Origin: Zoogloea dura
GTDB taxonomy: Bacteria; Pseudomonadota; Gammaproteobacteria; Burkholderiales; Rhodocyclaceae
Assembly (NCBI RefSeq): GCF_012927165.1
Contig: NZ_JABBGA010000007.1
Location: 124,001-188,000 of the forward strand
Direction: 5' to 3'
DNA: 64,000 nt
A model generated the notes under the pieces. The model was not told the origin of the DNA, made no database searches, and was given only the letters and a program-made list of their open reading frames with translations. Both the position numbers and the translations under genes were made by a program. Below, one piece after another: positions 51,599 to 60,162 of this stretch. The first letter of the stretch is position 1. Each line of letters opens with the position of its first letter.

Positions 51599-52723
51599 AT
51601 GACCCCTGTAGCGACACACCGTCGCGCCGGCCCCTGGCTGGCGCCTCTTCTTAGCGCCCTGATGCTGGCCGGTTGCGCCGTCAACCCGCAAAACGTGGCG
51701 CAATCTCCAGCACCCTTCCCGGCCCAGGCGCGTTTCGGAGCGTTCAACGAGCCCGTCAGTGAGCCTGCCTATTTCCAGGCCGGTCTCAAGCCGACTGTGT
51801 CGGGACGCGCCCTGGGCAGTACCTTGCGCTTCGACCGTTCATTGCAGGATGTGGATGAGGACGACGGCGACGAGAGCCTCAGCGCCGAGGCGCCCCGCTA
51901 CGAGAAGGGCGACTACTCCCTGGGCGGCGGCCTGGCCCTCGGCAACAGCAGCAGTGCCTTCCGCGAGCGTGGCATGGCCAGCTGGTATGGCAAGGCCTTC
52001 CATGGCCGCAAGACCTCCAGCGGCGACAGCTTCGACATGTACGCCCTCACCGCGGCCCATCCCACCCTGCCCATCCCCAGCTACGTGCGGGTGACCAACC
52101 TGGCCAATGGCCGTTCGGCGGTGGTGCGCATCAACGACCGCGGACCCTATCACCCGGGGCGCATCATCGACCTCTCGTATGCGGCGGCCTACAAACTGGG
52201 CTATACCGGCCAGGGTTCGGCCCAGGTGGAGCTGTCCCTGGTGCTGCCCGAGGGTGTGGCGATGGTCCAGCCCGGTCGCAGCGTACCGCCCCTGAAGCGG
52301 GCCCGGGCTGCCCAGCCGGCCACCAGCCTGGCGGCAGCCAAGGGCCGGAATACACCCACCCCGGCGGCGCCTGTCGCCGTGGCCGCAGCACCGGCAGTGC
52401 CCGCCGCGGCGCCGGCCGAGGTCCGCGGAGCCGAGCTGGCTGCCGTGTCGCAGTCTGCCCCAGTGGCCAAGGCTGCCGAGCGAGTTGCGGCGCCCCAGGT
52501 CTTCCTGCAGCTTGGGGTCTTCCCGTCCCTGCTCAACGCCGAGCAGTTCAAGAACTTCGTCGAGCACGAGCTGGCCTGGTTGTCGGAGTCCGTGTCGGTG
52601 CTGGCTGCCGATGGCAAATACCGTCTGCGCGTGGGGCCTTTCCCCTCCGCGCCGGAGGCCCGCAGCATCGCCGAGCGCATTGCCACCACCCTCAAGCTGA
52701 AGCCCTTCGTGGTGCAGCGCTGA
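51599..52723 (+). CDS. rlpA: RlpA family septal ring lytic transglycosylase (lipoprotein)
   Basis: This 374-residue outer-membrane lipoprotein (LMLAGC, Cys26) cleaves denuded glycan strands at septa in relatives. The double-psi beta barrel is clear: ASWYGKAFHGRKTSSG, the VRINDRGPYHPGRIIDLS block (as VRINDRGPYH and PGRIIDLS) and AAYKLGY. An Ala/Pro linker (about 230-290) joins a C-terminal SPOR domain (about 297-373) that binds septal peptidoglycan. It closes the mre operon 43 bases after rodA; a GC hairpin fills that gap. dacA, the usual next gene, is absent. Confidence 0.93.
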   Translation: MTPVATHRRAGPWLAPLLSALMLAGCAVNPQNVAQSPAPFPAQARFGAFNEPVSEPAYFQAGLKPTVSGRALGSTLRFDRSLQDVDEDDGDESLSAEAPRYEKGDYSLGGGLALGNSSSAFRERGMASWYGKAFHGRKTSSGDSFDMYALTAAHPTLPIPSYVRVTNLANGRSAVVRINDRGPYHPGRIIDLSYAAAYKLGYTGQGSAQVELSLVLPEGVAMVQPGRSVPPLKRARAAQPATSLAAAKGRNTPTPAAPVAVAAAPAVPAAAPAEVRGAELAAVSQSAPVAKAAERVAAPQVFLQLGVFPSLLNAEQFKNFVEHELAWLSESVSVLAADGKYRLRVGPFPSAPEARSIAERIATTLKLKPFVVQR

Positions 52724-52893
52724 GCGGCAGGCGGGCCATGCTGTGGCCTGCGGCTGTGCATCCCCGCACAGCCTGGGCGTGATCCGCCCGCTTGCCTTGC
52801 CGGCGGGCGCTGCCTAAGCTTCTGCCTTTGGGCGTTGCCGTCGGCGGCTCATCGGGCCGCCCCGGTTCGCTCCTTCTTCGAGGAGTGCTCTGA

Positions 52894-53088
52894 ATGGCCA
52901 AGCCTTGTCCCCCCGATTGCTGGCAAGCCCTGTCCCTGTGTTCGGAAGCCGGGCACTGCTGCAGCGAGTGCCAGAACCTGGATGTCGGCAACCTGCCCGA
53001 CGAGATCGATCTGCAGCAACTGGTGCTGGCCCGCTTCGTCCGCCACGAGCGTGACCCGTCCCGGCTGCTGCGCGCCGGGCTTCGCTGA
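52894..53088 (+). CDS. 64-residue cysteine-rich protein, unknown function
   Basis: This small cytoplasmic protein has six cysteines in its first 26 residues (PCPPDCW, LCSEAGHCCSEC), a pattern suited to metal binding. An acidic middle (NLPDEIDLQQLVLARFV) and an Arg-rich tail follow. The ribosome site GAGGAG lies 9 bases before the ATG, and a hairpin follows the gene. I do not recognise the family; it may be a zinc or iron binder. Confidence 0.65.
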   Translation: MAKPCPPDCWQALSLCSEAGHCCSECQNLDVGNLPDEIDLQQLVLARFVRHERDPSRLLRAGLR

Positions 53089-53126
53089 TAGCCCTTTCCT
53101 CACCTTCTGACACACCGGAAACGACA

Positions 53127-53145
53127 AGGGCCGCAATGCGGCCCT
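53127..53145. terminator. Hairpin between convergent genes
   Basis: AGGGCCGC (53127-53134) and GCGGCCCT (53138-53145) form a perfect 8-bp stem with a 3-base loop. It sits midway between the small Cys-rich gene and the convergent secreted protein gene. T runs are weak on both sides. Confidence 0.6.
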
Positions 53146-53170
53146 CGTTGCTACGCGCCGGGTACGCAGC

Positions 53171-53575
53171 TTACTGCGGCGGGGTGCAGCCGGAGGGGTA
53201 CCAGATTCGGACCGGGTAGCCGCCGACCCAGATGATGTAATAGCCTTCGCAGGGAACGCCTGTCGCGTTCTCGGCGGGTGCGGCGCTGCGGCTGACGGCC
53301 TTGTCGCCGGCCTGGCATTCCGGCAGCTTGCTGGCCTTGCCCGAGCCGGCCTTGCTCATGATGCAGGCATGCTGGGGCTTGCCCTTGGCGTCGAGCTGGA
53401 TGACCTCGCCGTTCTTGCCGAAGATGACCCCGCCACTGATGTCGGCGGGGGCGATGCTGCCCTTGGTGAACTGGCCCAGGCCGCCCGCCGCGTGGGCGGG
53501 GGCCTGCAGGGCGATGCCGGCCAGCAGGCCGAGGACCAGCAGGGTGGATCGCAAGGGGGAGGGGGGCTGCCTCAT
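53171..53575 (-). CDS. Secreted protein of unknown function
   Basis: This 134-residue protein has a signal peptide (STLLVLGLLAGIALQAPAHA, cut after AHA about residue 29). The mature part is Gly/Lys-rich, has four cysteines (HACIM, LPECQ, VPCEG, SGCTPP) and ends in a Tyr/Trp-rich stretch (YYIIWVGGYPVRIWYPSG). I know no domain for it. It follows the FecR-TPR-barrel gene by 55 bases on the same strand, so it may belong to that transcript. Confidence 0.72.
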   Translation of the reverse strand: MRQPPSPLRSTLLVLGLLAGIALQAPAHAAGGLGQFTKGSIAPADISGGVIFGKNGEVIQLDAKGKPQHACIMSKAGSGKASKLPECQAGDKAVSRSAAPAENATGVPCEGYYIIWVGGYPVRIWYPSGCTPPQ

Positions 53576-53630
53576 GGACGATGATCTCCGTGGTTGGGGG
53601 CTAGGGGAAAGCGGGGGCAGGTGCGGTGCG

Positions 53631-56600
53631 TCAGAAGCGGAACTGGCCTTGCAGCATCAGGGTGCGCTGGGCGTAGAACAGGGGCACGCGCGGGTCGCCG
53701 TTGAGGTCCGTGTTGTGGAAACGGAACTGCCGGTCGAACAGGTTGTACACCCCCAGGCTGGCGCTCAGGCGGTGTTCCACCAGCGGCACGCTGAAGCGCA
53801 GGTTGGTGACGTTGAAGGTGGAGCGGGCCTCGGATTCGCTGCTGGTGATGCCACCGGCGATCTGCGATGCACGCTGGCGCACCATCCAGTGCTCCAGCAA
53901 GGCATCCGCCGGACCGGCCTTCAGCCACAGGCGCAGGGGCAGCAGGTCGGTGGTCACCTTGTAGGGGGTATCGCGCACCAGGCCGTCCTGGCCCTCGTAG
54001 CGGATCGATTCGTGGCGCCATTCGGCGCTCAGGGCCAGGCGGCGGCCCAGGGGCACGGCCAGGTGGGCCCGGTGCAGGGCTTCTTTCCAGCGTTCCGGGT
54101 GATAGCCGGGGTTCGTATCGAGCGTATTGAACATGGGGGCGTCGAGCCAGCGGCCCGAGGCTTCCAGGCCGGCCGTGATGCCGCCGGCCAGGCGCTGGTC
54201 CACCGCCACGGCAGCACGCCGCCAACGGGTGCCTGCGATCTCGTCGAAGATCTGGTTGAAGCCGGCAAACTGGGTGGGGGCGAGGTTCTCGGCGTCGTAC
54301 TTCGAGCCTGATACGCCCTGGAAGATCGCCCCGCGCAGGGTGGTGCCGGCGGCCGGACGGGCCACCAGGCCGAGCTTGCCGTTGATGCGCTCCGAGCGGG
54401 TCCGGCCCTGGTCGTCGAAGCGGACGTAGTCGGCACCGCCATGCAGGGTGAGGGCCGGATGGAGGCGCCACTGTGCATAGCCGAACACCGTGTCGTGGTC
54501 GGCCTTCAGCGGGCTGGTGGGCAGGCGGGTCACATCCAGCACCATGCTCGGGTCCATGCTCAAGGCCGTGGAAACGGAGATGTCGCGCTTGCCGGACTGG
54601 CGGGCCAGGCTGGCTCCGGCGCTGAGGGCCAGGTCCTCCCGCTGGCGGGTGTACAAGGCCGACAGGCCGCGGGTCCGCTGCTGTTCAAGCACCTCGCTGC
54701 CGATGTCCAGATTGATGCCGTATTGCGCGCTGCTGTACTGGAAGAAGTCCTGCTGCAGGAAACGGACGCGCTGGGTGTTGGCTTCCACCAGGAGCTCGTC
54801 GCCATTGCCTAGTTCTTGCCGCAGGCCGACCCGGCCCAGGTCATTGATGACCCGCCGGTTCAGGGTCTGGGACTGGCCGTCGAACAGGCTGCGGTACTGG
54901 GTGCCACCACCCAGTTCGGCATGGCGGGCCTCGGCCAGCAGGGTGGTGCCGGGGGCCAGGCGGATGCGCGCATCCAGCCGGCTGCCGGCCAGGTGGGTGT
55001 CGGCGGTGCGGTCGGTGAGGCCGGCGCTGCGGTAGTCGAAGCTGCCGAAGGACAGCTGGCCCTGCTCCCAGGCGTGGGACAGCAGCACGCTGGCGGCCAG
55101 GGCGCTGTGGGTGCCGCCGCCGAAGGTGGCGGCGAAGCGGGTGGGCTTGCGGTCGAAGAAGGCGGTGGCCTCGTCCGGCGACACCGCCCGCGGGCCGTCG
55201 AACAGCGGGGTGGGCGGCATCACCTGTTGGGGGGCCTGGGGCCACTGGCCGATGGGCTGGCGCAGGTTGGCCTGCAGCAGTTCGGACTGGCGGGCGCTTT
55301 CGAAGCGCGGCAGCTCGGCATACACGTCGGCCAGCAGGCGGTGGGCGGCGGGGCTGGCCGGGTCGTCCTCGATGGCATTCATGGCCAGGCTGTGGGCCGC
55401 CGGGGCAAAGCCCACCTGCTGGTAGGCGGCGCCGATGCTGGCGCTGCGGGCGGCCCGGTCCTGGTCGATGAGGGCGCTGGGGCGCAGCACGGCGCGGTTG
55501 TCGTTGCGGGCGATGGCCTGGTTGGTGTTTTCGATGGCAGTCAGCGGCTCACCGTCGCGCAGGGCGCGGAAGGCGTCGAAATACCAGGGCGTGGGGGAGG
55601 CCGGGTCGAGGCGGCGGGCCAGGTCGAACTGGTCGCCGGCCACCTTGCTGCGGGCTTCTTCGAGGTAGGCGCGGCCCAGGTAGCTGCGCAGCTCGGCATT
55701 GGACGGGTCGAGCAGGGCGGCGATTTCCACCTCGCGGCGGCCGTCGGCGGTGTTGCCCTGGCGCATCAGGGCCAGGCCGAGGCCGAAGTGGGCCAGGGGG
55801 TCGGCATCGGAACGCTCGAGGGCGGCCTGAAAGTCGCGGGCAGCGGCGGCGGTTTCGCCCTGCATCAGGCGGGCGAAGGCGGCCAGGGCCAGGGCACGCG
55901 GGGTGTCGGGGGCGATGGCGCTGGCCCGGCGGGCGGAGTCGCCACCGGCAGCGGCGTCGCCGAGGGACAGTTCCAGCTCGGCCCGGCGGGCCCAGGCGAG
56001 GGGGTTGTCCGGGGCCAGGGTGGTGGCCTGGCGGGCTGCGTCGAGGGCGGCCGGCAACTGGCGCCTGGCCTGCAGGGTGTAGCTGAGGGCCAGCTGGGCG
56101 GCGTCCGAGCGCGCGTCGCGGGCCACGGCCTGGCGGGCGGTGTCGGCGGCGCTGCTGTCCTGGCGGGCCACCTGGGCCACGGCGCGCACGGCGCCGAGAC
56201 CGGCATGGGCGTCGGCGGGGAAGCGGCCGAGCAGGGCCAGGGCGGTGTCCACCTGGCCAAGGCCGAGCAGGCTGCCGGCCTTCAGGGCGGCCAGGTCGGG
56301 CCGCGTGCTGCTTTCCGGCAGGGTCTCGAGAGCTTCCAGGGCCGCCGTGAAGCGGCCGGCGGCGGCGTCCTGCTGGGCCTGGATGAGGCGGCTGCGGGTG
56401 GCCTCGGGGTAGGTGGCCAGGTCCTTGGCAGACAGGCGATACACCTGCGGGTAATGGATGGCCCAGGCCACCGCGTCGAGGGGGCGCACGCTGATCGGGG
56501 CGGGGGCGCTGCCGGACCGGGCTTCGATGGCCTCGCCGGCACCGATGCGCCGTTCGCCGGCAGGGTTGCCGGTGCGCACATGGCCTTCGGCGACCACCAC

Positions 56601-57059
56601 GCGGGACAGGCTGTCGTCGGCCGAGACGGTGAATTCGGTGCCGTCCACGAAGGCGTTGACGAAGGGGGTGATGATGCCGAAGCGCCGGTTGAAGCGGCTT
56701 ATCACATGCACGATGCCCTTCTGCAGGCCCAGCTCACCACTGGTGGCGGTGGGTGGCAGGGTCAGGGTGGAGTCCCGGTCTAGCCTGATCAGCACGTCCT
56801 GGGACAGCACCACGGCGGCCCGGCCGGCGCCGCGGATGGCCACCTGGTCGCCCGGGCACAGCCCTTGCCGCAGGGTGGCCGGCTGCCAGGCGCCGCCAGC
56901 TGCGGAGCGTACTTCGACGCGTCCTTCTGTGGCGGTCAGGCGCCCGGCTGGCGGGTCGCAGGCCAGGACGGGGAGTGACAGGCCGGCGAAGGCCAGCGTG
57001 ATACCGGTGACGAGGGGCCTGAGCGCCGCGCGGTGGGGCAAGGGGGTGGGAGTCTGCAT
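53631..57059 (-). CDS. FecR-TPR-outer membrane beta-barrel fusion protein
   Basis: This 1142-residue exported protein joins three modules. After the signal peptide (ending about 34, LPVLAC) comes a FecR domain (about 45-165): QVAIRGAGRAAVVLSQDVLIRLD, split as QVAIRGAGRAAVVL and SQDVLIRLD, then TPFVNAFVDGTEFTV and AGEAIEA. TPR-like helical repeats fill about 195-560. From about 610 to the end the sequence alternates like an outer-membrane barrel, with aromatic-rich strands (LGVYNLFDRQFRFHN resembles TonB-dependent receptors) and a final Phe in GQFRF. There is no plug domain or TonB box. The start is the ATG at 57059, with a TTG at 57074 as an alternative. A CRP-like site lies upstream, and the CHASE2-cyclase gene precedes it. 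Confidence 0.85.
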   Translation of the reverse strand: MQTPTPLPHRAALRPLVTGITLAFAGLSLPVLACDPPAGRLTATEGRVEVRSAAGGAWQPATLRQGLCPGDQVAIRGAGRAAVVLSQDVLIRLDRDSTLTLPPTATSGELGLQKGIVHVISRFNRRFGIITPFVNAFVDGTEFTVSADDSLSRVVVAEGHVRTGNPAGERRIGAGEAIEARSGSAPAPISVRPLDAVAWAIHYPQVYRLSAKDLATYPEATRSRLIQAQQDAAAGRFTAALEALETLPESSTRPDLAALKAGSLLGLGQVDTALALLGRFPADAHAGLGAVRAVAQVARQDSSAADTARQAVARDARSDAAQLALSYTLQARRQLPAALDAARQATTLAPDNPLAWARRAELELSLGDAAAGGDSARRASAIAPDTPRALALAAFARLMQGETAAAARDFQAALERSDADPLAHFGLGLALMRQGNTADGRREVEIAALLDPSNAELRSYLGRAYLEEARSKVAGDQFDLARRLDPASPTPWYFDAFRALRDGEPLTAIENTNQAIARNDNRAVLRPSALIDQDRAARSASIGAAYQQVGFAPAAHSLAMNAIEDDPASPAAHRLLADVYAELPRFESARQSELLQANLRQPIGQWPQAPQQVMPPTPLFDGPRAVSPDEATAFFDRKPTRFAATFGGGTHSALAASVLLSHAWEQGQLSFGSFDYRSAGLTDRTADTHLAGSRLDARIRLAPGTTLLAEARHAELGGGTQYRSLFDGQSQTLNRRVINDLGRVGLRQELGNGDELLVEANTQRVRFLQQDFFQYSSAQYGINLDIGSEVLEQQRTRGLSALYTRQREDLALSAGASLARQSGKRDISVSTALSMDPSMVLDVTRLPTSPLKADHDTVFGYAQWRLHPALTLHGGADYVRFDDQGRTRSERINGKLGLVARPAAGTTLRGAIFQGVSGSKYDAENLAPTQFAGFNQIFDEIAGTRWRRAAVAVDQRLAGGITAGLEASGRWLDAPMFNTLDTNPGYHPERWKEALHRAHLAVPLGRRLALSAEWRHESIRYEGQDGLVRDTPYKVTTDLLPLRLWLKAGPADALLEHWMVRQRASQIAGGITSSESEARSTFNVTNLRFSVPLVEHRLSASLGVYNLFDRQFRFHNTDLNGDPRVPLFYAQRTLMLQGQFRF

Positions 57060-57127
57060 GGGCGGGGTGATCAAATGAGCTGAAAATCAGGAACTTTGTC
57101 CCGTCAAGGATATTAGCTGTAAATGAA

Positions 57128-57143
57128 TGTGACCTACATCATT
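57128..57143. promoter_or_regulatory. CRP-like site between the cyclase and FecR-barrel genes
   Basis: TGTGA-N6-TCATT matches the CRP consensus TGTGA-N6-TCACA perfectly in the left half and at TCA in the right half. It lies 69 bases before the FecR-barrel start codon. A TTGACG hexamer on the minus strand nearby (about 57104-57109) could be a -35. Since a Crp-family gene stands 2 kb away, this may be its target. Confidence 0.5.
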
Positions 57144-57172
57144 GGCACGCGCCCCGATGGTTTTTTTGATAC

Positions 57173-59182
57173 CTATTTTGTGTCGAGCACGATGCAGTCG
57201 TCCCGGTCGGGGAGATTTTCGCCGGCCAGACGGTTGATGACGCGCTGCAAGTAGAAGCGGGTGGGGCCGTCGCCGGGGCACCAGGTGAGGACTTCCGTGA
57301 GCCGCTCCCGGGCGCTGCCGGGGGCGCTGACCAGCTCACCGCGGGCGGTTTCGAAGAGTTGCGCGGCGTCGACCGGGATAGCACGGGGGCGGATCTCGTA
57401 CAGATCCAGCTTGCTCTGCTTGCCGGCGAGCAGGAAGCGGCCGAGCGGACGGGCCTGGCCGGCACCGGGTGCCTCGCCGGTGGCCCGGCAGATCTCGGCC
57501 GAGGCGAGGATGCGGGTGCCGAGGGGCTTGTTGGCCCCCTGGATGCGGCTGGCGGTGTTGACGACATCGCCTACCACCCGCAGCTCCCGGTGCCCGGCCG
57601 AGCCCACGTCGCCGAGGAAGACCGGGCCCAGGTGCAGGCCGAAACGGGTCGGCAGGGCGGTGTCGTCGTCCAGCGGGGCTTCATTCAAGCGCTGGTGCAG
57701 CTCGAGGGCCGCCGCGCGGGCCTGGCGGCAGGCGTCGGCGGGGTGCTTGTCGATCAGCCACAGGCACATGGCGGAGTCGCCGACGATGTCCATCACGTGG
57801 CCGCCGTGGGCTTCGATGACCGGGATGAACACCGAGAAGTAGCGGTTCAGGGTTTCCCGGGTGGTGGCGGGGTTCATGCGCTCGGAAAGGCTGGTGTAGG
57901 CCTCGATGTCGCTGCACAAGCAGACGCCCTGCACGCTGCGCCCCTCGGCATGGCCGGCCAGCAGGGTGGCCAGCTTTTCGCTGCCCTGGCGGCTGAGGCC
58001 CAGCTCCAGGGCTTTTTCGAGCATCCGCTCGCGGCGGCGGTTGGCGCGCAGATGCAGGCCCAGCCCGAGGGCGCCACTGAGGAGCGGGGCGATGATGCCG
58101 GGGAGGATGACCGGCAGCCACAGGTTCAGGGCGCCGAAGCTCCAGGCCGCGGCGATGACCCAGGCCGCGCCCAGGGCGAGGCTCAGGCCCACCGCGATGC
58201 CGGTGCGGGCGCGTTGCCAGAGCAGGGTCAGAGCGGCGCACCAGGCCAGCACGGCGAGCAGCTGGTCGAGCTCTCCGGGCCGGCGCAGGCCGCTGCCGTC
58301 GAGCAGGTTGGCCAGCGCCGTGCCGCACAGCTCGACGCCGCTCAGGTCGAGCCCGTCGGCGGTGCTGTAGGGAGTATGGAAGATGTCGGCCTGCCGGGAC
58401 TGGTTGAACTCCGAAAAGCCGACCAGCACGGCCTTGCCACGGAAGGCGGCCTCGCCGGCGACCGGGTCGGCGATCAGCTCCAGGGCCCGGGCGTAGGGGA
58501 TGGTGTTGAGGGTGCCGAGGGGACCATACAGGTTGAGCGGGCGCCGCCGGATGTCCGGTGCCGGCGAGATGGCGGCGGGCGAGCCGGCGGTCATCAGCTG
58601 GGCCATCAGCATGGGCAGGGACGGATGGTCGCCGATGCTCGGCACGAAGCCCCAGAACTCGATGACGCCGTCCGGAGTCTTGGGCATCAGGAAGGGGCCG
58701 CTGGCCCAGGCGGCGTCGGCCAGCAGCGGCAGGGGCCGGGTGATCCGGTCCACGTGGGCGACCACCTTGCCATCCGGGCCGGGGACGCCCTCGCGGGTCA
58801 CGCCCTCCATCAGGACCACGTTGCCGGCGCGCTGCAGGGCGGTGGCGAGGGCGCGGTCGGTGTCCGCCTCGCGGGCCCGCTCGAAGAGGATGTCGAAGCC
58901 GATGACGCGGGCGCCGCGGGCGGCGAGCCCCTCCACCAGGCGTGCGTGCAGGTGGCGGGGCCAGCGTTCCGGACGTTCGGATTGCCCCAGGGCCCGGGCC
59001 GAGCCGGAATCGAGGGTTATAATCACGACTTCCGCGGGAGGCGGGCGAACGCCCCTCAAGGTATACAAGAGATCGAGGCCGGCACCCTGTTCAAGGTTCC
59101 GGACCGGCGACAACATCAGGGCGGCCATCGTCAGGAGCGAGGCCAGCAGCAGTCCGAATGGTTTTTTGTCCAAGCGTGGCAA
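57173..59182 (-). CDS. CHASE2-domain class III adenylate/guanylate cyclase
   Basis: This 669-residue membrane protein has an N-terminal anchor (about 9-25), an extracytoplasmic CHASE2 sensor (about 30-300; VVIITLDSGSARALGQ, ARVIGFDILF, DIFHTPYS), three membrane helices (about 305-380) and a cytoplasmic cyclase domain (about 420-600). Metal ligands are present in CSDIEAYTS and VGDSAM, and the transition-state Asn/Arg in VVNTASRI. The substrate-selecting Lys is replaced: the block reads GGHVMDIVGD. Such variants are known to me among CHASE2 cyclases, so activity is likely but nucleotide choice is open. The start is a TTG; no ATG precedes the anchor. Confidence 0.9.
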   Translation of the reverse strand: MPRLDKKPFGLLLASLLTMAALMLSPVRNLEQGAGLDLLYTLRGVRPPPAEVVIITLDSGSARALGQSERPERWPRHLHARLVEGLAARGARVIGFDILFERAREADTDRALATALQRAGNVVLMEGVTREGVPGPDGKVVAHVDRITRPLPLLADAAWASGPFLMPKTPDGVIEFWGFVPSIGDHPSLPMLMAQLMTAGSPAAISPAPDIRRRPLNLYGPLGTLNTIPYARALELIADPVAGEAAFRGKAVLVGFSEFNQSRQADIFHTPYSTADGLDLSGVELCGTALANLLDGSGLRRPGELDQLLAVLAWCAALTLLWQRARTGIAVGLSLALGAAWVIAAAWSFGALNLWLPVILPGIIAPLLSGALGLGLHLRANRRRERMLEKALELGLSRQGSEKLATLLAGHAEGRSVQGVCLCSDIEAYTSLSERMNPATTRETLNRYFSVFIPVIEAHGGHVMDIVGDSAMCLWLIDKHPADACRQARAAALELHQRLNEAPLDDDTALPTRFGLHLGPVFLGDVGSAGHRELRVVGDVVNTASRIQGANKPLGTRILASAEICRATGEAPGAGQARPLGRFLLAGKQSKLDLYEIRPRAIPVDAAQLFETARGELVSAPGSARERLTEVLTWCPGDGPTRFYLQRVINRLAGENLPDRDDCIVLDTK

Positions 59183-59223
59183 GAATTTAGTCTCTGCAGG
59201 GAACGGTCATCGAGGGGAAAGTT

Positions 59224-59874
59224 GTGAAGTATCTGGATCGGGTGGATCTGTTCGAGGGGCTGACCGACGAGCATGCCGAGTTGCTGATGGAGCGCTCGCG
59301 CGTGCGGACATTTGCAGCCAATACCATCGTGGTGTCCGAAGGCGACGAGGGCAACAGCCTGTTCGTCGTGCAGAGTGGCGCCCTGAAGGCCTTTCTCACC
59401 GACAATGCGGGGCGCGAGGTGACGCTGTCACTGCTCGATCCGGGCGATTACTTCGGTGAGCTGGCCCTGCTCGACGAGGCGCCCAGGTCTGCTTCGGTGG
59501 CCGCCGTGACCAAGAGCGAAGTATTGCAGATTCCGCGGACGGCGTTTCTTGCGCTGATCGAAGTTCATCCCGCCTGCATGCAGATCGTGGTGCGCAACCT
59601 GGTTGGACGCATCCGCACGCTGACCGAGAGCGTGCGGTCGCTGGCGCTGGTGGATGTTTTCGGGCGGATCTCGCGGGTCTTCAACTCGCTGGCCGTCGAG
59701 AAGGATGGCGTCATGCAGATCGACCGCCGCCTGACCCAGCAGGATCTGGCCAACATGGTGGGGGCATCCCGCGAGATGGTGAACCGCATCCTCCGCGACC
59801 TGGTGTCGGGCGGCTACGTGGAGCTCGAGCAGCACCGCATCATCATCTGCCGCAAGCTGCCCCAGAACTGGTGA
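59224..59874 (+). CDS. Crp/Fnr family transcriptional regulator
   Basis: This 216-residue protein has a cyclic-nucleotide-binding domain (about 1-120) with an intact phosphate-binding cassette, FGELALLDEAPRSASV, including the Gly-Glu-Leu and Arg-Ser of true cAMP binders. A C-terminal winged helix-turn-helix (RRLTQQDLANMVGASREMVNRIL, as two blocks near 160-185) follows. No Fnr-type iron-sulphur cysteines are seen. It starts with GTG after AGGGG and is divergent from the cyclase gene across 41 bases. It is a good candidate reader of the cyclase product. Confidence 0.92.
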   Translation: MKYLDRVDLFEGLTDEHAELLMERSRVRTFAANTIVVSEGDEGNSLFVVQSGALKAFLTDNAGREVTLSLLDPGDYFGELALLDEAPRSASVAAVTKSEVLQIPRTAFLALIEVHPACMQIVVRNLVGRIRTLTESVRSLALVDVFGRISRVFNSLAVEKDGVMQIDRRLTQQDLANMVGASREMVNRILRDLVSGGYVELEQHRIIICRKLPQNW

Positions 59875-59957
59875 CGGGGCGATAAAAACCCTGCTGATGA
59901 AGAGGTAATTTTTCTCCTGGGATCTACACTGTAAGTGGACATCAAGGGAGAAAGATA

Positions 59958-60161
59958 ATGTGCTTCATCGATTCGCCGATCAGCCGCTGCGAAGCGGTCC
60001 GCGAGATGGTCCTGACCGACCAGACTCAACGCCAATGTGCCGCCGAGCATGAGTGTCCGCCCGGCCGGCAGTGCCCGCTGGATGGTTGCTTTGCTGAAAC
60101 CTCCGGCATCACGGAAGAGGTCACCCTGCGCGAGCTTGCGCTGGCCCACCCCACAGCCTGA
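59958..60161 (+). CDS. 67-residue cysteine-containing protein, unknown function
   Basis: This short protein has seven cysteines, mostly in CFIDSPISRC and the central HECPPGRQCPLDGC. It is acidic and has no signal peptide. The ribosome site AAGGGAGAA directly upstream of the ATG is strong. It ends one base before the next small gene, so the two form a bicistronic unit. I do not recognise the family. Confidence 0.65.
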   Translation: MCFIDSPISRCEAVREMVLTDQTQRQCAAEHECPPGRQCPLDGCFAETSGITEEVTLRELALAHPTA

Positions 60162-60162
60162 A

